Shown here in pieces: positions 1 through 8,006 of a DNA stretch of 64,000 bases; position 1 is the stretch's first letter; each line of letters starts with the position of its first letter. The notes below the pieces were generated by a model. It did not search any database, was not told the origin of the DNA, and worked only from the letters and a program-made list of their open reading frames with translations. The stretch covers positions 186,001 to 250,000 of the forward strand of contig CAVPMY010000009.1 of assembly GCA_963706685.1 (NCBI GenBank). The letters are read 5' to 3'. Source of the DNA: CADEEN01 sp963706685. Lineage in GTDB: Bacteria; Pseudomonadota; Gammaproteobacteria; Burkholderiales; Burkholderiaceae_C. Made by a program: the position numbers and the translations under genes.

Positions 1-1383
1 CTCGACAACCGCCGCTGGCGCCGCCTGCGCTGGAGGCGACTCGACAACCGCCGGCGCCGGCAGCGGCGTCGGCTCGGCCGCCGGCGCTGCTGATGGCGGC
101 AGCGCCAGATTCAACGGCGGCGACTGGCTCCACCAAACGAGGGCCACGATGATCGTGGCCAACACCGCCATCCAGGCGAACGGGAATCCCGATCGCCGGG
201 GGCGCACGGCGTCGGCCGCGCGGCGCCCGGCCGTCTGTGCGGGCTCGAGCACAGGCGGCGCACGAACGGCCGCGGGGGCGACCACGGGATCGCCGGGTGT
301 GCCCAGCGCTTGAGGCTCCATCACGATCTGCGTATCGGCGTTGTCGCCCAGCGGCGCCGGCCCGCTCATGTCCTTGAGGTTCTCCCATTGCGAATCGCGA
401 TCGGGCACCTCACCGACCCACAGCGGCGACGGGCCGGTGGTAGCGACGAAGGCGCCGTGGCCCTGCGGATGCAGGATGTGGCGCACGTCATCGGCACTCT
501 GCGGGCGTGCCGGCGCCGCCAGCGCCAGCGATGACACCACGGCCTGGATGAACGCATCGCGCAGTGCCGGAGAATCGCCGCCGCCCAGCGGCACCTCGGC
601 GAGCAGCGCGGCAGGGTCCCAGTCGCCGGGCGCCAGCCGCTCCTCGGCGCGCGGCGGTGCGGCACCGGTGGCGGCAAAGCACATCGTGGCCGCCAGCATG
701 TACAGGTCGGCCGAGGCGTTGATGCGCTCGAAACGCGTGGTCTGCTGCTGCTCGGGCGCGGCCCACGGGCTCATGATCATTTCGCCGAGCTCGATGGCCA
801 CGCCGTCCATGCCGAGCAACACTGGCGCGTTGTCGTCGGCCTTGACGATGATCTGGTCGGGTTGCACCTGGCCATGCACGAAGCCGGCTTTGTGCAGCGC
901 CTCGAGCGCGTCGAGCAGCTTGTCGTAAAGGCGCACCAGGCCGCCGACCGTGGGCGCATCGTCGCGCTCCAGGCGCTGCTCTTCCAACGTCATGCCGTCG
1001 ACGAAGGGCATCAGCCGATAGACCGTTCGGTTGGCATTGATGACGCCATAGACCTTGATCACGCCCGGGTGATCGACGATCGCCAGCGCGCGGGCATCCT
1101 GCACGAAGGCCTCGCAGACGACCGACAGCGCGATCGCGTCACCGGCCTGGCGTGCGCGCACCGCGCCGTCGGGCTGGCGGATCGCCAGCGCGCGTGGGAA
1201 GCACTCCAGCAACACCAATGGTTGATGGTGGCCCGACTCGCGCACACGGTAGGCAAATCCGTGCGGACCCTCGTGCAAGGCCTGCTCGACGACGAAGCGG
1301 TCGATGCGAACGCCCTGCGGCAAAGCCACGACCGGTCCCACCGACGTGGCTGCGACTTGAGGAAATGGCAATGGGGACGTCAT
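1..1383 (-). CDS. Membrane-anchored protein-kinase-like protein, predicted pseudokinase (3' part beyond window)
   Basis: The reading frame opens at ATG 1383 and runs off the left edge without a stop (461 codons visible). Residues ~25-300 read as a bacterial Ser/Thr kinase fold: the N-lobe strand that normally holds VAIKEYFP reads LVLLECFP, the catalytic loop reads FVHGQVQPDQI instead of HRDxKPxN, and the DFG site reads LLGMDG. So the ATP-anchoring Lys, the catalytic Asp and the metal-binding Asp are all absent. A hydrophobic segment (FAWMAVLATIIVALVWW) follows a linker at ~400, then an Ala/Pro-rich tail with repeated VVESPPAQAAPAA-type units. The likely role is a membrane-anchored scaffold or sensor rather than an enzyme. 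No strong ribosome site is visible. It lies 51 bp downstream of moaD on the same strand. Confidence 0.75.
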   Translation of the reverse strand, partial: MTSPLPFPQVAATSVGPVVALPQGVRIDRFVVEQALHEGPHGFAYRVRESGHHQPLVLLECFPRALAIRQPDGAVRARQAGDAIALSVVCEAFVQDARALAIVDHPGVIKVYGVINANRTVYRLMPFVDGMTLEEQRLERDDAPTVGGLVRLYDKLLDALEALHKAGFVHGQVQPDQIIVKADDNAPVLLGMDGVAIELGEMIMSPWAAPEQQQTTRFERINASADLYMLAATMCFAATGAAPPRAEERLAPGDWDPAALLAEVPLGGGDSPALRDAFIQAVVSSLALAAPARPQSADDVRHILHPQGHGAFVATTGPSPLWVGEVPDRDSQWENLKDMSGPAPLGDNADTQIVMEPQALGTPGDPVVAPAAVRAPPVLEPAQTAGRRAADAVRPRRSGFPFAWMAVLATIIVALVWWSQSPPLNLALPPSAAPAAEPTPLPAPAVVESPPAQAAPAAVVE

Positions 1384-1434
1384 CGAAGGATCAGCGAATG
1401 CACGGCCGCAAGCGTAGCCGATCGAGCAAAACCC

Positions 1435-1686
1435 TCAGCCGCCGGTGACCGGAGGAAAGAAAGCCAACTCGGCGCCTTCGTGCAGGGCCTGGCCCTCATC
1501 GGCCATCTGTCGATCGATGGCGCAACGCAGCGCGCGGCCGCGTGCCAGCGACTGTGCGTGGGCGCCGCCCCGGGCGATCAGCATGTCGCGCGCGCCGGCC
1601 ACGGTGGCGCCGGCGGGCAGATCGATCGTCTCGCCGGCGCCGAGGGCCTCACGCAAGGAGGCGAAGTAGCGCAGTCGAATCCGCAT
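1435..1686 (-). CDS. moaD: Molybdopterin synthase small subunit MoaD
   Basis: Small ubiquitin-like sulfur carrier of 83 residues, the usual MoaD length. With MoaE it inserts the dithiolene sulfurs into precursor Z during molybdenum cofactor synthesis. The start reads MRIRLRYFASLREALG, the typical first beta strand and helix, and the protein ends in the obligatory Gly-Gly (FFPPVTGG), which is adenylated by MoeB and thiocarboxylated. It begins 2 bp after the moeA stop, so it is almost certainly co-transcribed and perhaps translationally coupled with moeA. No moaE follows; the next gene downstream is the pseudokinase. Confidence 0.93.
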   Translation of the reverse strand: MRIRLRYFASLREALGAGETIDLPAGATVAGARDMLIARGGAHAQSLARGRALRCAIDRQMADEGQALHEGAELAFFPPVTGG

Positions 1687-1688
1687 GA

Positions 1689-2933
1689 TCAGAGCAACGA
1701 AGTCAGCGGCAGGTAGCGCACCCTGTCACCGCGTGCGATCGGCTGCGCGGGTGGGTTGTCCACCAGGCCATCGGCCCACACCGCCGAGGTGAGCACCGCC
1801 GAGCTCTGGTTGGCAAACAGATCGAGCCCGCCCTGCGCATTGCGGCGCACGCGCAGAAACTCGCGGCGCTTGTCGGGTCGCGGCCAGTCGAAATCGGCGC
1901 GCAGCTCGAGGGCCGGCGGCAACGACGGATCGGCGCCCTGCAGCGCCCGCAGCAGCGGCGACACGGCGAGCACGAAGGTAACGAAGCTGGACACGGGGTT
2001 GCCGGGCAGGCCGATGAAAAGCGCCTGTGCGCCGTCGCTGCGGCGAACCGCGCCCAACGCCAGCGGCTTGCCCGGTTTCATGGCCACCTGCCACAGCTCG
2101 ATGGCGCCCTCGGCACTGACGGCCGGGCGGATATGGTCTTCGTCGCCCACCGAAACGCCGCCCGAGGTCAGGATCAGGTCGTTGTCTTGCGCCGCGCGAC
2201 GCAGGGCCTCGCGTGTGGCATCGAGCCGGTCGGGCACGATGCCCAGATCGCTCACGTCGCAACCCGAAGCCTGCAGCAAGCCGCGCAGCGTGTAGCGGTT
2301 GGAGTTGTAGATCGCACCGGGCGGCAGATCCTGCGGGGCCACGCTGCCCGGCATCACCAGCTCGTCACCGGTGGAGAACAGGGCCACGCGCGGCCGGCGC
2401 ACGACCTGCAGGGTTGCTGCGCCGACCGTGGCTGCCAGGCCCAGGGCTTGCGGCGTCAGGCGTGCGCCGCGACTCAGCACGGTCGCGCCGGCGCGCACGT
2501 CTTCACCGCGGCGGCGAATCCACTGGCCCGGCTGCGGCACGGTGTTGACGCGCACCGCGTTCTCGCCTGCGCTCTCGCACTGTTCCTGCATGACGACGGC
2601 GTCGGCGCCCGCGGGCACCTGGGCGCCGGTGAAGATGCGAGCCGCCGTGGCCGGCGCGAGCGCAGCGCCGACATGGCCGGCCGCGATGCGCTGCGACACC
2701 GGCAACACTGTGCCGGCGCTGGGCACATCGGCAGCGCGCAACGCGTAGCCGTCCATCGACGTGTTGTCCTGCGGCGGCACGTCGATCAGCGAGACCACGT
2801 CCTGCGCCAGCACTCGGCCGAGGGCCTCGAAGGTGGACACGGCATCGGACTCGGCAATGCGGGCCGCGCGCGCAGCGTCAACCAGCCGCGCCAATGCGTC
2901 GTCCAGGCTCAACAGGGCTCCGGGTTCAGACAT
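1689..2933 (-). CDS. moeA: Molybdopterin molybdenumtransferase MoeA (intact copy)
   Basis: Inserts molybdate into adenylylated molybdopterin, the last step of Mo-cofactor synthesis. 414 residues from ATG 2933, chosen because the protein then begins MSEPGALLSLDDALARL, the standard MoeA N-terminus; an upstream in-frame extension inside thrC is not conserved. Visible family motifs: PPQDNTSMDGYALR near residue 60 (with the conserved Asp), FTGAQVPAGADAVV, the MPT-binding block LTSGGVSVGDEDH and FIGLPGNPVSSFVTF. The start overlaps the end of thrC by 8 bp and the stop is 2 bp before moaD. A second, heavily frameshifted moeA homologue lies at 19.2-20.5 kb. Confidence 0.95.
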   Translation of the reverse strand: MSEPGALLSLDDALARLVDAARAARIAESDAVSTFEALGRVLAQDVVSLIDVPPQDNTSMDGYALRAADVPSAGTVLPVSQRIAAGHVGAALAPATAARIFTGAQVPAGADAVVMQEQCESAGENAVRVNTVPQPGQWIRRRGEDVRAGATVLSRGARLTPQALGLAATVGAATLQVVRRPRVALFSTGDELVMPGSVAPQDLPPGAIYNSNRYTLRGLLQASGCDVSDLGIVPDRLDATREALRRAAQDNDLILTSGGVSVGDEDHIRPAVSAEGAIELWQVAMKPGKPLALGAVRRSDGAQALFIGLPGNPVSSFVTFVLAVSPLLRALQGADPSLPPALELRADFDWPRPDKRREFLRVRRNAQGGLDLFANQSSAVLTSAVWADGLVDNPPAQPIARGDRVRYLPLTSLL

Positions 2934-4320
2934 GCGCCTCGATGTAGTCCTTGACCGCTTGCGCATCGGCCGCCACCCGCGTGAAGCGTTTGGGCAGACC
3001 TTCGATGCCTTCCAAGCCGGGCGGCCGCTCGGGCTCGCGGCCGAGCGCCTCGCGGATGGTGGCCGCAAACTTGGCCGGCAGAGCCGTTTCGAGCACGAGC
3101 ATCGGCACGCCATCGCGTTGGTGCTCGCGCGCCACCTTCAGGCCGTCGGCGGTGTGGGTGTCGATGACGAGTTGGCAGCGCTGCCAGGTGCCGCGAATCG
3201 TCTCCAGCCGGTCGGCATGGGTGCTGCGGCCGGACACAAAGCCGAACTCGGCGATGCGCGCCTGTTCTTGCGGCGTCAGCGTGAAGCTGGGTTGCGTGAA
3301 CAGCTGCCGCGTCCGGGGGCCGTCGCGGCCGAGCAGATCGAAGATGAAGCGCTCGAAGTTGCTGGCCTTGGAGATGTCCATCGACGGGCTCGAGGTCTCC
3401 TGCGTCTGCTTGGCGCCGCGCGGGCGATAGCTGCCGCTGCGAAAGAACTCGTCGAGCACGTCGTTCTCGTTGGTTGCGCAGACCAGTTGGCCGATGGGCA
3501 AGCCCATCATGCGCGCGACATGGCCGGCGCAGATGTTGCCGAAATTGCCGCTCGGCACGGCGACGTCGACGACATCGGCCTTGTCCTGGACCTGGCTCTG
3601 GAAGTACGCGGCGAAGTAATAGACCACCTGCGCAACGAGTCGCGCCCAGTTGATCGAGTTGACGGTGCCGATGTGATGCTTGCGCTTGAAGGCCAGGTCG
3701 TTGCCGATGGCCTTGACGATGTCCTGGCAATCGTCGAACACCCCGTCGACCGCCAGGTTGTGGATGTTCTCGTCGCGCAGGCTGAACATCTGCGCCTGCT
3801 GAAACGGGCTCATGCGGCCGTGCGGGCTCAACATGAAGACGCGGATGCCGCGTTTGCCGCGCATCGCGTACTCGGCGGCGCTGCCGGTGTCGCCCGAGGT
3901 CGCGCCGAGGATGTTCAGCTTCTGTCCGCGGCGGCCGAGCTCGTACTCGAACAACGCGCCGAGCAGCTGCATCGCCATGTCCTTGAAGGCCAGCGTCGGG
4001 CCGTTGGACAGTGCGACCAGCGCCAGGCCGGGTTCGAGCGCCTTGAGCGGCGTGATCGCGTCGCTGCCGAAGACCTGCTTCGAATAGACACGCCGGCAGA
4101 TCGCGCGCAGGTCGGCGGCCGGGATGTCGTCGATGTACAGCGAGAGAATCTCGAATGCCAGGTCGGCGTAGGCCAGGCCGCGCCAACGCGCCAGCGTGGC
4201 GCTGTCGATCCTTGGATAGGACTGCGGCAGGTACAAGCCGCCATCGGGCGCCAGTCCTTCCAGCAGGATGTCGCAGAAGGCGCGCGGTGTCGTGTCGCCG
4301 CGCGTGCTGACATACCTCAC
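2926..4320 (-). CDS. thrC: Threonine synthase
   Basis: PLP enzyme converting O-phosphohomoserine to threonine. 464 residues, the long form found in Proteobacteria. The start is GTG 4320, whose first bases overlap the hom stop (GTGA), and the N-terminus MRYVSTRGDTTPRAFCDILL is typical. The PLP-binding lysine lies in NGPTLAFKDMAMQLL (~residue 115), followed by the domain LGATSGDTGSAAEYAMRGK and the phosphate-binding VPSGNFGNICAGH. It ends inside the moeA start. The hom-thrC order and overlap show one threonine operon, here extended into molybdenum cofactor genes. Confidence 0.96.
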   Translation of the reverse strand: MRYVSTRGDTTPRAFCDILLEGLAPDGGLYLPQSYPRIDSATLARWRGLAYADLAFEILSLYIDDIPAADLRAICRRVYSKQVFGSDAITPLKALEPGLALVALSNGPTLAFKDMAMQLLGALFEYELGRRGQKLNILGATSGDTGSAAEYAMRGKRGIRVFMLSPHGRMSPFQQAQMFSLRDENIHNLAVDGVFDDCQDIVKAIGNDLAFKRKHHIGTVNSINWARLVAQVVYYFAAYFQSQVQDKADVVDVAVPSGNFGNICAGHVARMMGLPIGQLVCATNENDVLDEFFRSGSYRPRGAKQTQETSSPSMDISKASNFERFIFDLLGRDGPRTRQLFTQPSFTLTPQEQARIAEFGFVSGRSTHADRLETIRGTWQRCQLVIDTHTADGLKVAREHQRDGVPMLVLETALPAKFAATIREALGREPERPPGLEGIEGLPKRFTRVAADAQAVKDYIEAHV

Positions 4321-5627
4321 GCGAGTTCTTCCTTGCGAATGGCGACGATCGGCGCCAGCACCGTTGCCAAGGCCTGCATCTTCGACAGCGCATGCCGCAT
4401 CCGGGCTTCGACCGTGTCGTGCGTCAGGATGATGAGGTCGGTCTGGCGCTCGCCCTCCGCAGACTCGCGCTGCAGCACGGCGTCGATCGAAATCTCGTGC
4501 TCGGCCAGGATCGTCGTGATGTTCGACAACACGCCGGCTTCATCGGCCACCACGAGCCGCAGGTAGAACGCGGTTTGCACCTGTTCGATCGGCAGGATCG
4601 GCGTGTCGGCCAACGCATCGGGCTGGAACGCCAGGTGCGGCACGCGGTGGTCCGGGTCGGCAGTGGCCAGACGGGTGATGTCCACCAGGTCGGCAACGAC
4701 CGCGCTGGCTGTCGGCTCGGCGCCGGCGCCCTTGCCGTAGTAGAGCGTCGTGCCGACCGCGTCGGCCTGCACCAGCACCGCGTTCATGGCGCCTTCGACG
4801 TTGGCGATCAGGCGCTTGGCCGGGACCAGCGTCGGATGCACGCGCAGCTCGATGCCCTGTTCGCGCCGCCGCGTGATGCCGAGCAGCTTGATGCGGTAGC
4901 CGAGCTGCTCCGCATAGCGGATGTCCACCGCCTGCAGCTTCGTGATGCCTTCGATGTAGGCCTTGTCGAACTGCATCGGTACGCCGAAAGCAATTGCCGC
5001 CAGGATGGTTGCCTTGTGCGCTGCATCGACGCCATCGATGTCGAAGCTCGGATCGGCTTCGGCATACCCGAGGCGCTGCGCTTCCTTCAGCACGGTCGCG
5101 AAGTCCAGGCCCTTGGCGCGCATCTCCGACAGGATGAAGTTGGTCGTGCCGTTGATGATGCCGGCCACCCACTCGATGCGATTGGCGGTGAGGCCCTCGC
5201 GCAGCGCCTTGATGATCGGGATGCCGCCGGCCACCGCGGCCTCGAACGCCACCATCACACCCTGCTGGTGCGCGGCGGCGAAGATTTCATTGCCATGCAC
5301 CGCCAGCAGCGCCTTGTTGGCGGTGACGACATGTTTGCCCGCGGCGATGGCTTCGAGCACCAGGGTCTTGGCGATGCCGTAACCGCCGATCAGCTCGACG
5401 ACGATGTCGATCGACTTGTCGGCGATCACGGCGCGCGCATCGCTGACCACCTTGGCGCGGCCGGCGACGATCTTCTCGGCACGCGCGGTGTCGATGTCGG
5501 CCACCACCGCGATCTCGATGCCGCGTCCGGCGCGGCGGCGAATCTCTTCCTGGTTGCGGGCCAGCACGGCGAAGGTGCCCGAGCCCACGGTGCCGATGCC
5601 GAGCAGGCCGACCTTGATCGGTTTCAT
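4317..5627 (-). CDS. hom: Homoserine dehydrogenase
   Basis: Reduces aspartate semialdehyde to homoserine. 436 residues, monofunctional form with a C-terminal ACT domain. The N-terminus KVGLLGIGTVGSGTFAVL is the Rossmann NAD(P) site; VTANKALLAVHG and the GIINGTTNFILSEM and YAEADPSFDIDGVDAAHK blocks are the catalytic/dimerisation signatures, with the catalytic Lys in DAAHK. Residues ~350-430 (VADEAGVLSNITTILAEHEI) form the ACT domain expected to give threonine feedback control. ATG 5627 overlaps the stop of the upstream aminotransferase (ATGA) and its stop overlaps the thrC GTG. Confidence 0.97.
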   Translation of the reverse strand: MKPIKVGLLGIGTVGSGTFAVLARNQEEIRRRAGRGIEIAVVADIDTARAEKIVAGRAKVVSDARAVIADKSIDIVVELIGGYGIAKTLVLEAIAAGKHVVTANKALLAVHGNEIFAAAHQQGVMVAFEAAVAGGIPIIKALREGLTANRIEWVAGIINGTTNFILSEMRAKGLDFATVLKEAQRLGYAEADPSFDIDGVDAAHKATILAAIAFGVPMQFDKAYIEGITKLQAVDIRYAEQLGYRIKLLGITRRREQGIELRVHPTLVPAKRLIANVEGAMNAVLVQADAVGTTLYYGKGAGAEPTASAVVADLVDITRLATADPDHRVPHLAFQPDALADTPILPIEQVQTAFYLRLVVADEAGVLSNITTILAEHEISIDAVLQRESAEGERQTDLIILTHDTVEARMRHALSKMQALATVLAPIVAIRKEELA

Positions 5628-6854
5628 GAGTGCCTTTTTCTGTAGTGGTCGAGGAAGCGCGCGATGCGGCCCATGGCGTCGGCGAGGTCATCGGTGTGCG
5701 GCAGGAAGACCACGCGGAAGTGCTGGTTGTCGGGCACGTTGAAGCCCGAACCCTGCACGATCAGCACTTTCTCTTCGGCCAGCAACTCGTAGGCGAACTG
5801 CTGGTCGTCGCTGATCGGGTAGCAGCTTGGGGTCGAGCCGCGGGAACAGGTACAGCGCCGCCTTGGGCTTGACGACACTGACGCCCGGCATCTGCATCAA
5901 CAGCTCATAGGCCAGGTCGCGTTGCCGGCACAGGCGCCCGCCCGGCGCCACCAGATCCTTGATGCTCTGGTAGCCGCCGAGCGCCGTCTGGATCGCCAAC
6001 TGGCCGGGCGTGTTGGCGCACAGCCGCATCGAGGCCAGCATGTTGAGGCCCTCGATGTAGTCCTTGGCATGGCGCTTGTCGCCCGAGACCACCATCCAGC
6101 CGGCGCGGTAGCCGCAGGAGCGGTAGTTCTTCGACAAGCCGTTGAAGGTGACGCTGAGAACGTCGTCGGACAGCGACGCGATGCTCGTGTGCTGCTCGCC
6201 GTCGTACAGCGTCTTGTCGTAGATCTCGTCGGCAAAGACGATCAGCTGGTTCGTGCGCGCCACCTCGACGATCTCGCGCAACACCTCCACGGAATACAGC
6301 GCGCCGGTGGGGTTGTTCGGATTGATGACGACGATGGCCTTGGTGCGCGGCGTCACTTTGCTGCGGATGTCGGCGATGTCGGGCAGCCAACCGGCGCCTT
6401 CATCGCAGTGGTAATGCACCGGCGTGCCGCCCGACAACGACACCACGGCGGTGTAGAGCGGGTAGTCCGGCGACGGGATCAGCACCTCGTCACCGGCGTC
6501 GAGCAAGGCGTTCATGCTCATCGCGATCAGCTCGGAGGCGCCGTTGCCGAGGTACACGTCGTCGACCGTCACGCCGGCAATGTGCTTTTCCTGCGTGTAG
6601 TGCACCACCGCCTTGCGCGGCGCGAACAGGCCCTTGCTGTCGGTGTAGCCGGCGGCCTCCTGCGAGCCCAGGTTGCGGATCATGTCCTGCACGATCTCAT
6701 CGGGCGGCTCGAGGCCGAACGCCGCGATGTTGCCGATGTTGAGCTTGAGGATGTGCTGACCCTCTTCTTCCATCTGGCGGGCCTTGTCGAGCACCGGTCC
6801 GCGGATGTCGTAACCCACGTTGGCGAGCTTGCTGGACTTGAGAATGGGCTTCAC
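5624..6854 (-). CDS. alaA: AlaA-like aminotransferase (class I/II), frameshifted near 5823
   Basis: PLP aminotransferase of the AlaA (YfbQ) glutamate-pyruvate type, usual head of the hom-thrC operon in Burkholderiales. It starts at GTG 6854 (MKPILKSSKLANVGYDIRGP). Motifs in order: YLGNGASELIAMSM, the VINPNNPTGALYS loop, FADEIYDKTLYD, and the PLP lysine in FNGLSKNYRSCGYRAGW. At about 5823 the frame breaks: removing one extra C in CTGCTACCC joins FPRLDPKL to YPISDDQQFAYELL and gives 409 residues ending HYRKRHS with a stop overlapping the hom ATG. Conservation continues through the break, so a sequence error is likelier than a real mutation. Confidence 0.88.
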
Positions 6855-6910
6855 GTGGTGGACTTGCAGGGTGATGTTGCAGCGCGGAAACTACAATTTA
6901 ACCACGCAGC

Positions 6911-7291
6911 ATGAAGTTCCAACCCGACACCTTCGCCGGCACCAACGCCATCTCGCGCCACGAGCAAGGCGCCGTATGGGTCAACAGCCAACGCTTCGAC
7001 GGCAGTGTGCTCGTGCCGTGGAAAGGCGTCGTCCGGTCCTGGTCAGCGCGGCACCACGCCACGCTCAGCGCGGCGCATTTCAACGAGGTGCTGGACCTGG
7101 CGCCGGAGTTGGTGATCTTCGGCAGCGGCGCGCAACTGCGCTTCGTTTCTGCAGCGTTGTACCGCGGCCTGATCGAGGCCCGCATCGGCCTGGAGACGAT
7201 GGACACCGCGGCAGCTTGTCGCACCTACAACGTGCTGGCCGCCGAGGGTCGATCGGTCGTCGCCGCGCTGCTGCCAAACGTCGCCGATTGA
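6911..7291 (+). CDS. Mth938-like domain protein (NDUFAF3/DUF498 family)
   Basis: 126 residues from ATG 6911. It belongs to the small Mth938-like family (relatives of the mitochondrial complex I assembly factor NDUFAF3), whose bacterial function is unproven. The characteristic core is seen: the N-terminal YGxGxI/VWVNSQRFDGSVLV-type strand, then the motif PELVIFGSGAQLRFVS and the end METMDTAAACRTYNVLAAEGR, followed by VVAALLP. It is divergent from alaA with a 56-bp gap holding TACAAT at 6892-6897, a possible -10, although no well-spaced -35 is evident. It precedes bcp on the same strand. Confidence 0.85.
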   Translation: MKFQPDTFAGTNAISRHEQGAVWVNSQRFDGSVLVPWKGVVRSWSARHHATLSAAHFNEVLDLAPELVIFGSGAQLRFVSAALYRGLIEARIGLETMDTAAACRTYNVLAAEGRSVVAALLPNVAD

Positions 7292-7349
7292 ATCCGCGGC
7301 CCGCGCCCCCAGCTATACAGGCAGCGGTGCCCCGCCCCATCGTAGCCTT

Positions 7350-7355
7350 TATAAT
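7350..7355 (+). promoter_or_regulatory. Possible -10 box upstream of the peroxiredoxin gene
   Basis: A perfect TATAAT sits 55 bp before the bcp ATG, in an otherwise GC-rich gap. No convincing -35 hexamer occurs 16-18 bp upstream, so the call rests on the -10 match alone. Confidence 0.35.
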
Positions 7356-7409
7356 CAATACCCGCGCTTGCAGCAGCAAGCAGGCACCAAGGAATTCAGC
7401 CCGCCCCTC

Positions 7410-7886
7410 ATGACGCCAGCCATCAACAAGCCTTTGCCCGAGTTTGAAGCCGTCGCCACAGGCGGCCTGAAGATCGGCCCCGACACCTTCCACGGCCAAG
7501 CGGTCGTGCTGTACTTCTACCCGAAGGATCACACCCCCGGCTGCACCACCGAAGCGATGCAATTTCGGGACCGCTACAAGGATTTCGTCAAGGCCGGCGC
7601 GCTGATCCTGGGCGTGTCGCGCGACAACATGGCGTCGCATGAAAAGTTCAAGGCCAACCTGGAATTGCCTTTCGAGCTGATCGCCGACACCGAAGAAAAA
7701 CTTTGTCACATGTTCGGCGTGGTCAAGAACAAGATCATGTACGGCAAGAAGGTCAAGGGGATCGAGCGCAGCACCTTCCTGATCGACACGACCGGCGTGC
7801 TGCGCGGCGAATGGCGCGGCATCAAAGTGGCCGGCCATGTGGACGAAGTCCTCAAAGCCGTCAAATTGCTGAAGAAAGCGGCCTGA
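7410..7886 (+). CDS. bcp: Thioredoxin-dependent peroxiredoxin, Bcp/PrxQ type
   Basis: Reduces H2O2 and organic hydroperoxides in the cytoplasm. 158 residues from ATG 7410; an upstream in-frame alternative lacks conservation. The peroxidatic cysteine is in YPKDHTPGCTTEAMQFRDRY (~residue 48). The second Cys five residues later, used for resolution in E. coli Bcp, is absent (Met here), but another Cys occurs in EEKLCHMFGVV (~100), so this is the group with either a 1-Cys or a different resolving arrangement. The C-terminal TFLIDTTGVLRGEWRG is standard. A rho-independent terminator follows at 7949. Confidence 0.93.
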   Translation: MTPAINKPLPEFEAVATGGLKIGPDTFHGQAVVLYFYPKDHTPGCTTEAMQFRDRYKDFVKAGALILGVSRDNMASHEKFKANLELPFELIADTEEKLCHMFGVVKNKIMYGKKVKGIERSTFLIDTTGVLRGEWRGIKVAGHVDEVLKAVKLLKKAA

Positions 7887-7948
7887 CATCGACGCTGAAG
7901 TGCCGCGCATAATCGCCGCGTGAGTCGAGACCCGACCCCACCCCGCTG

Positions 7949-7985
7949 AAAAGCCGCACAGCTTGCTGTGCGGCTTTTTGTTTTC
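7949..7985 (+). terminator. Rho-independent terminator
   Basis: A perfect 14-bp inverted repeat (arms 7949-7962 and 7965-7978, AAAAGCCGCACAGC) with a tiny TT loop, followed by a T-rich tract. It ends the bcp transcript just before phoH, so phoH needs its own promoter or read-through. Confidence 0.9.
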
Positions 7986-8006
7986 TGTTTGTCATATCGA
8001 GAACCG

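Noticed and set aside
2761..4566. 601-codon plus-strand frame
   Set aside because: Antisense to thrC and hom, which carry all family motifs.
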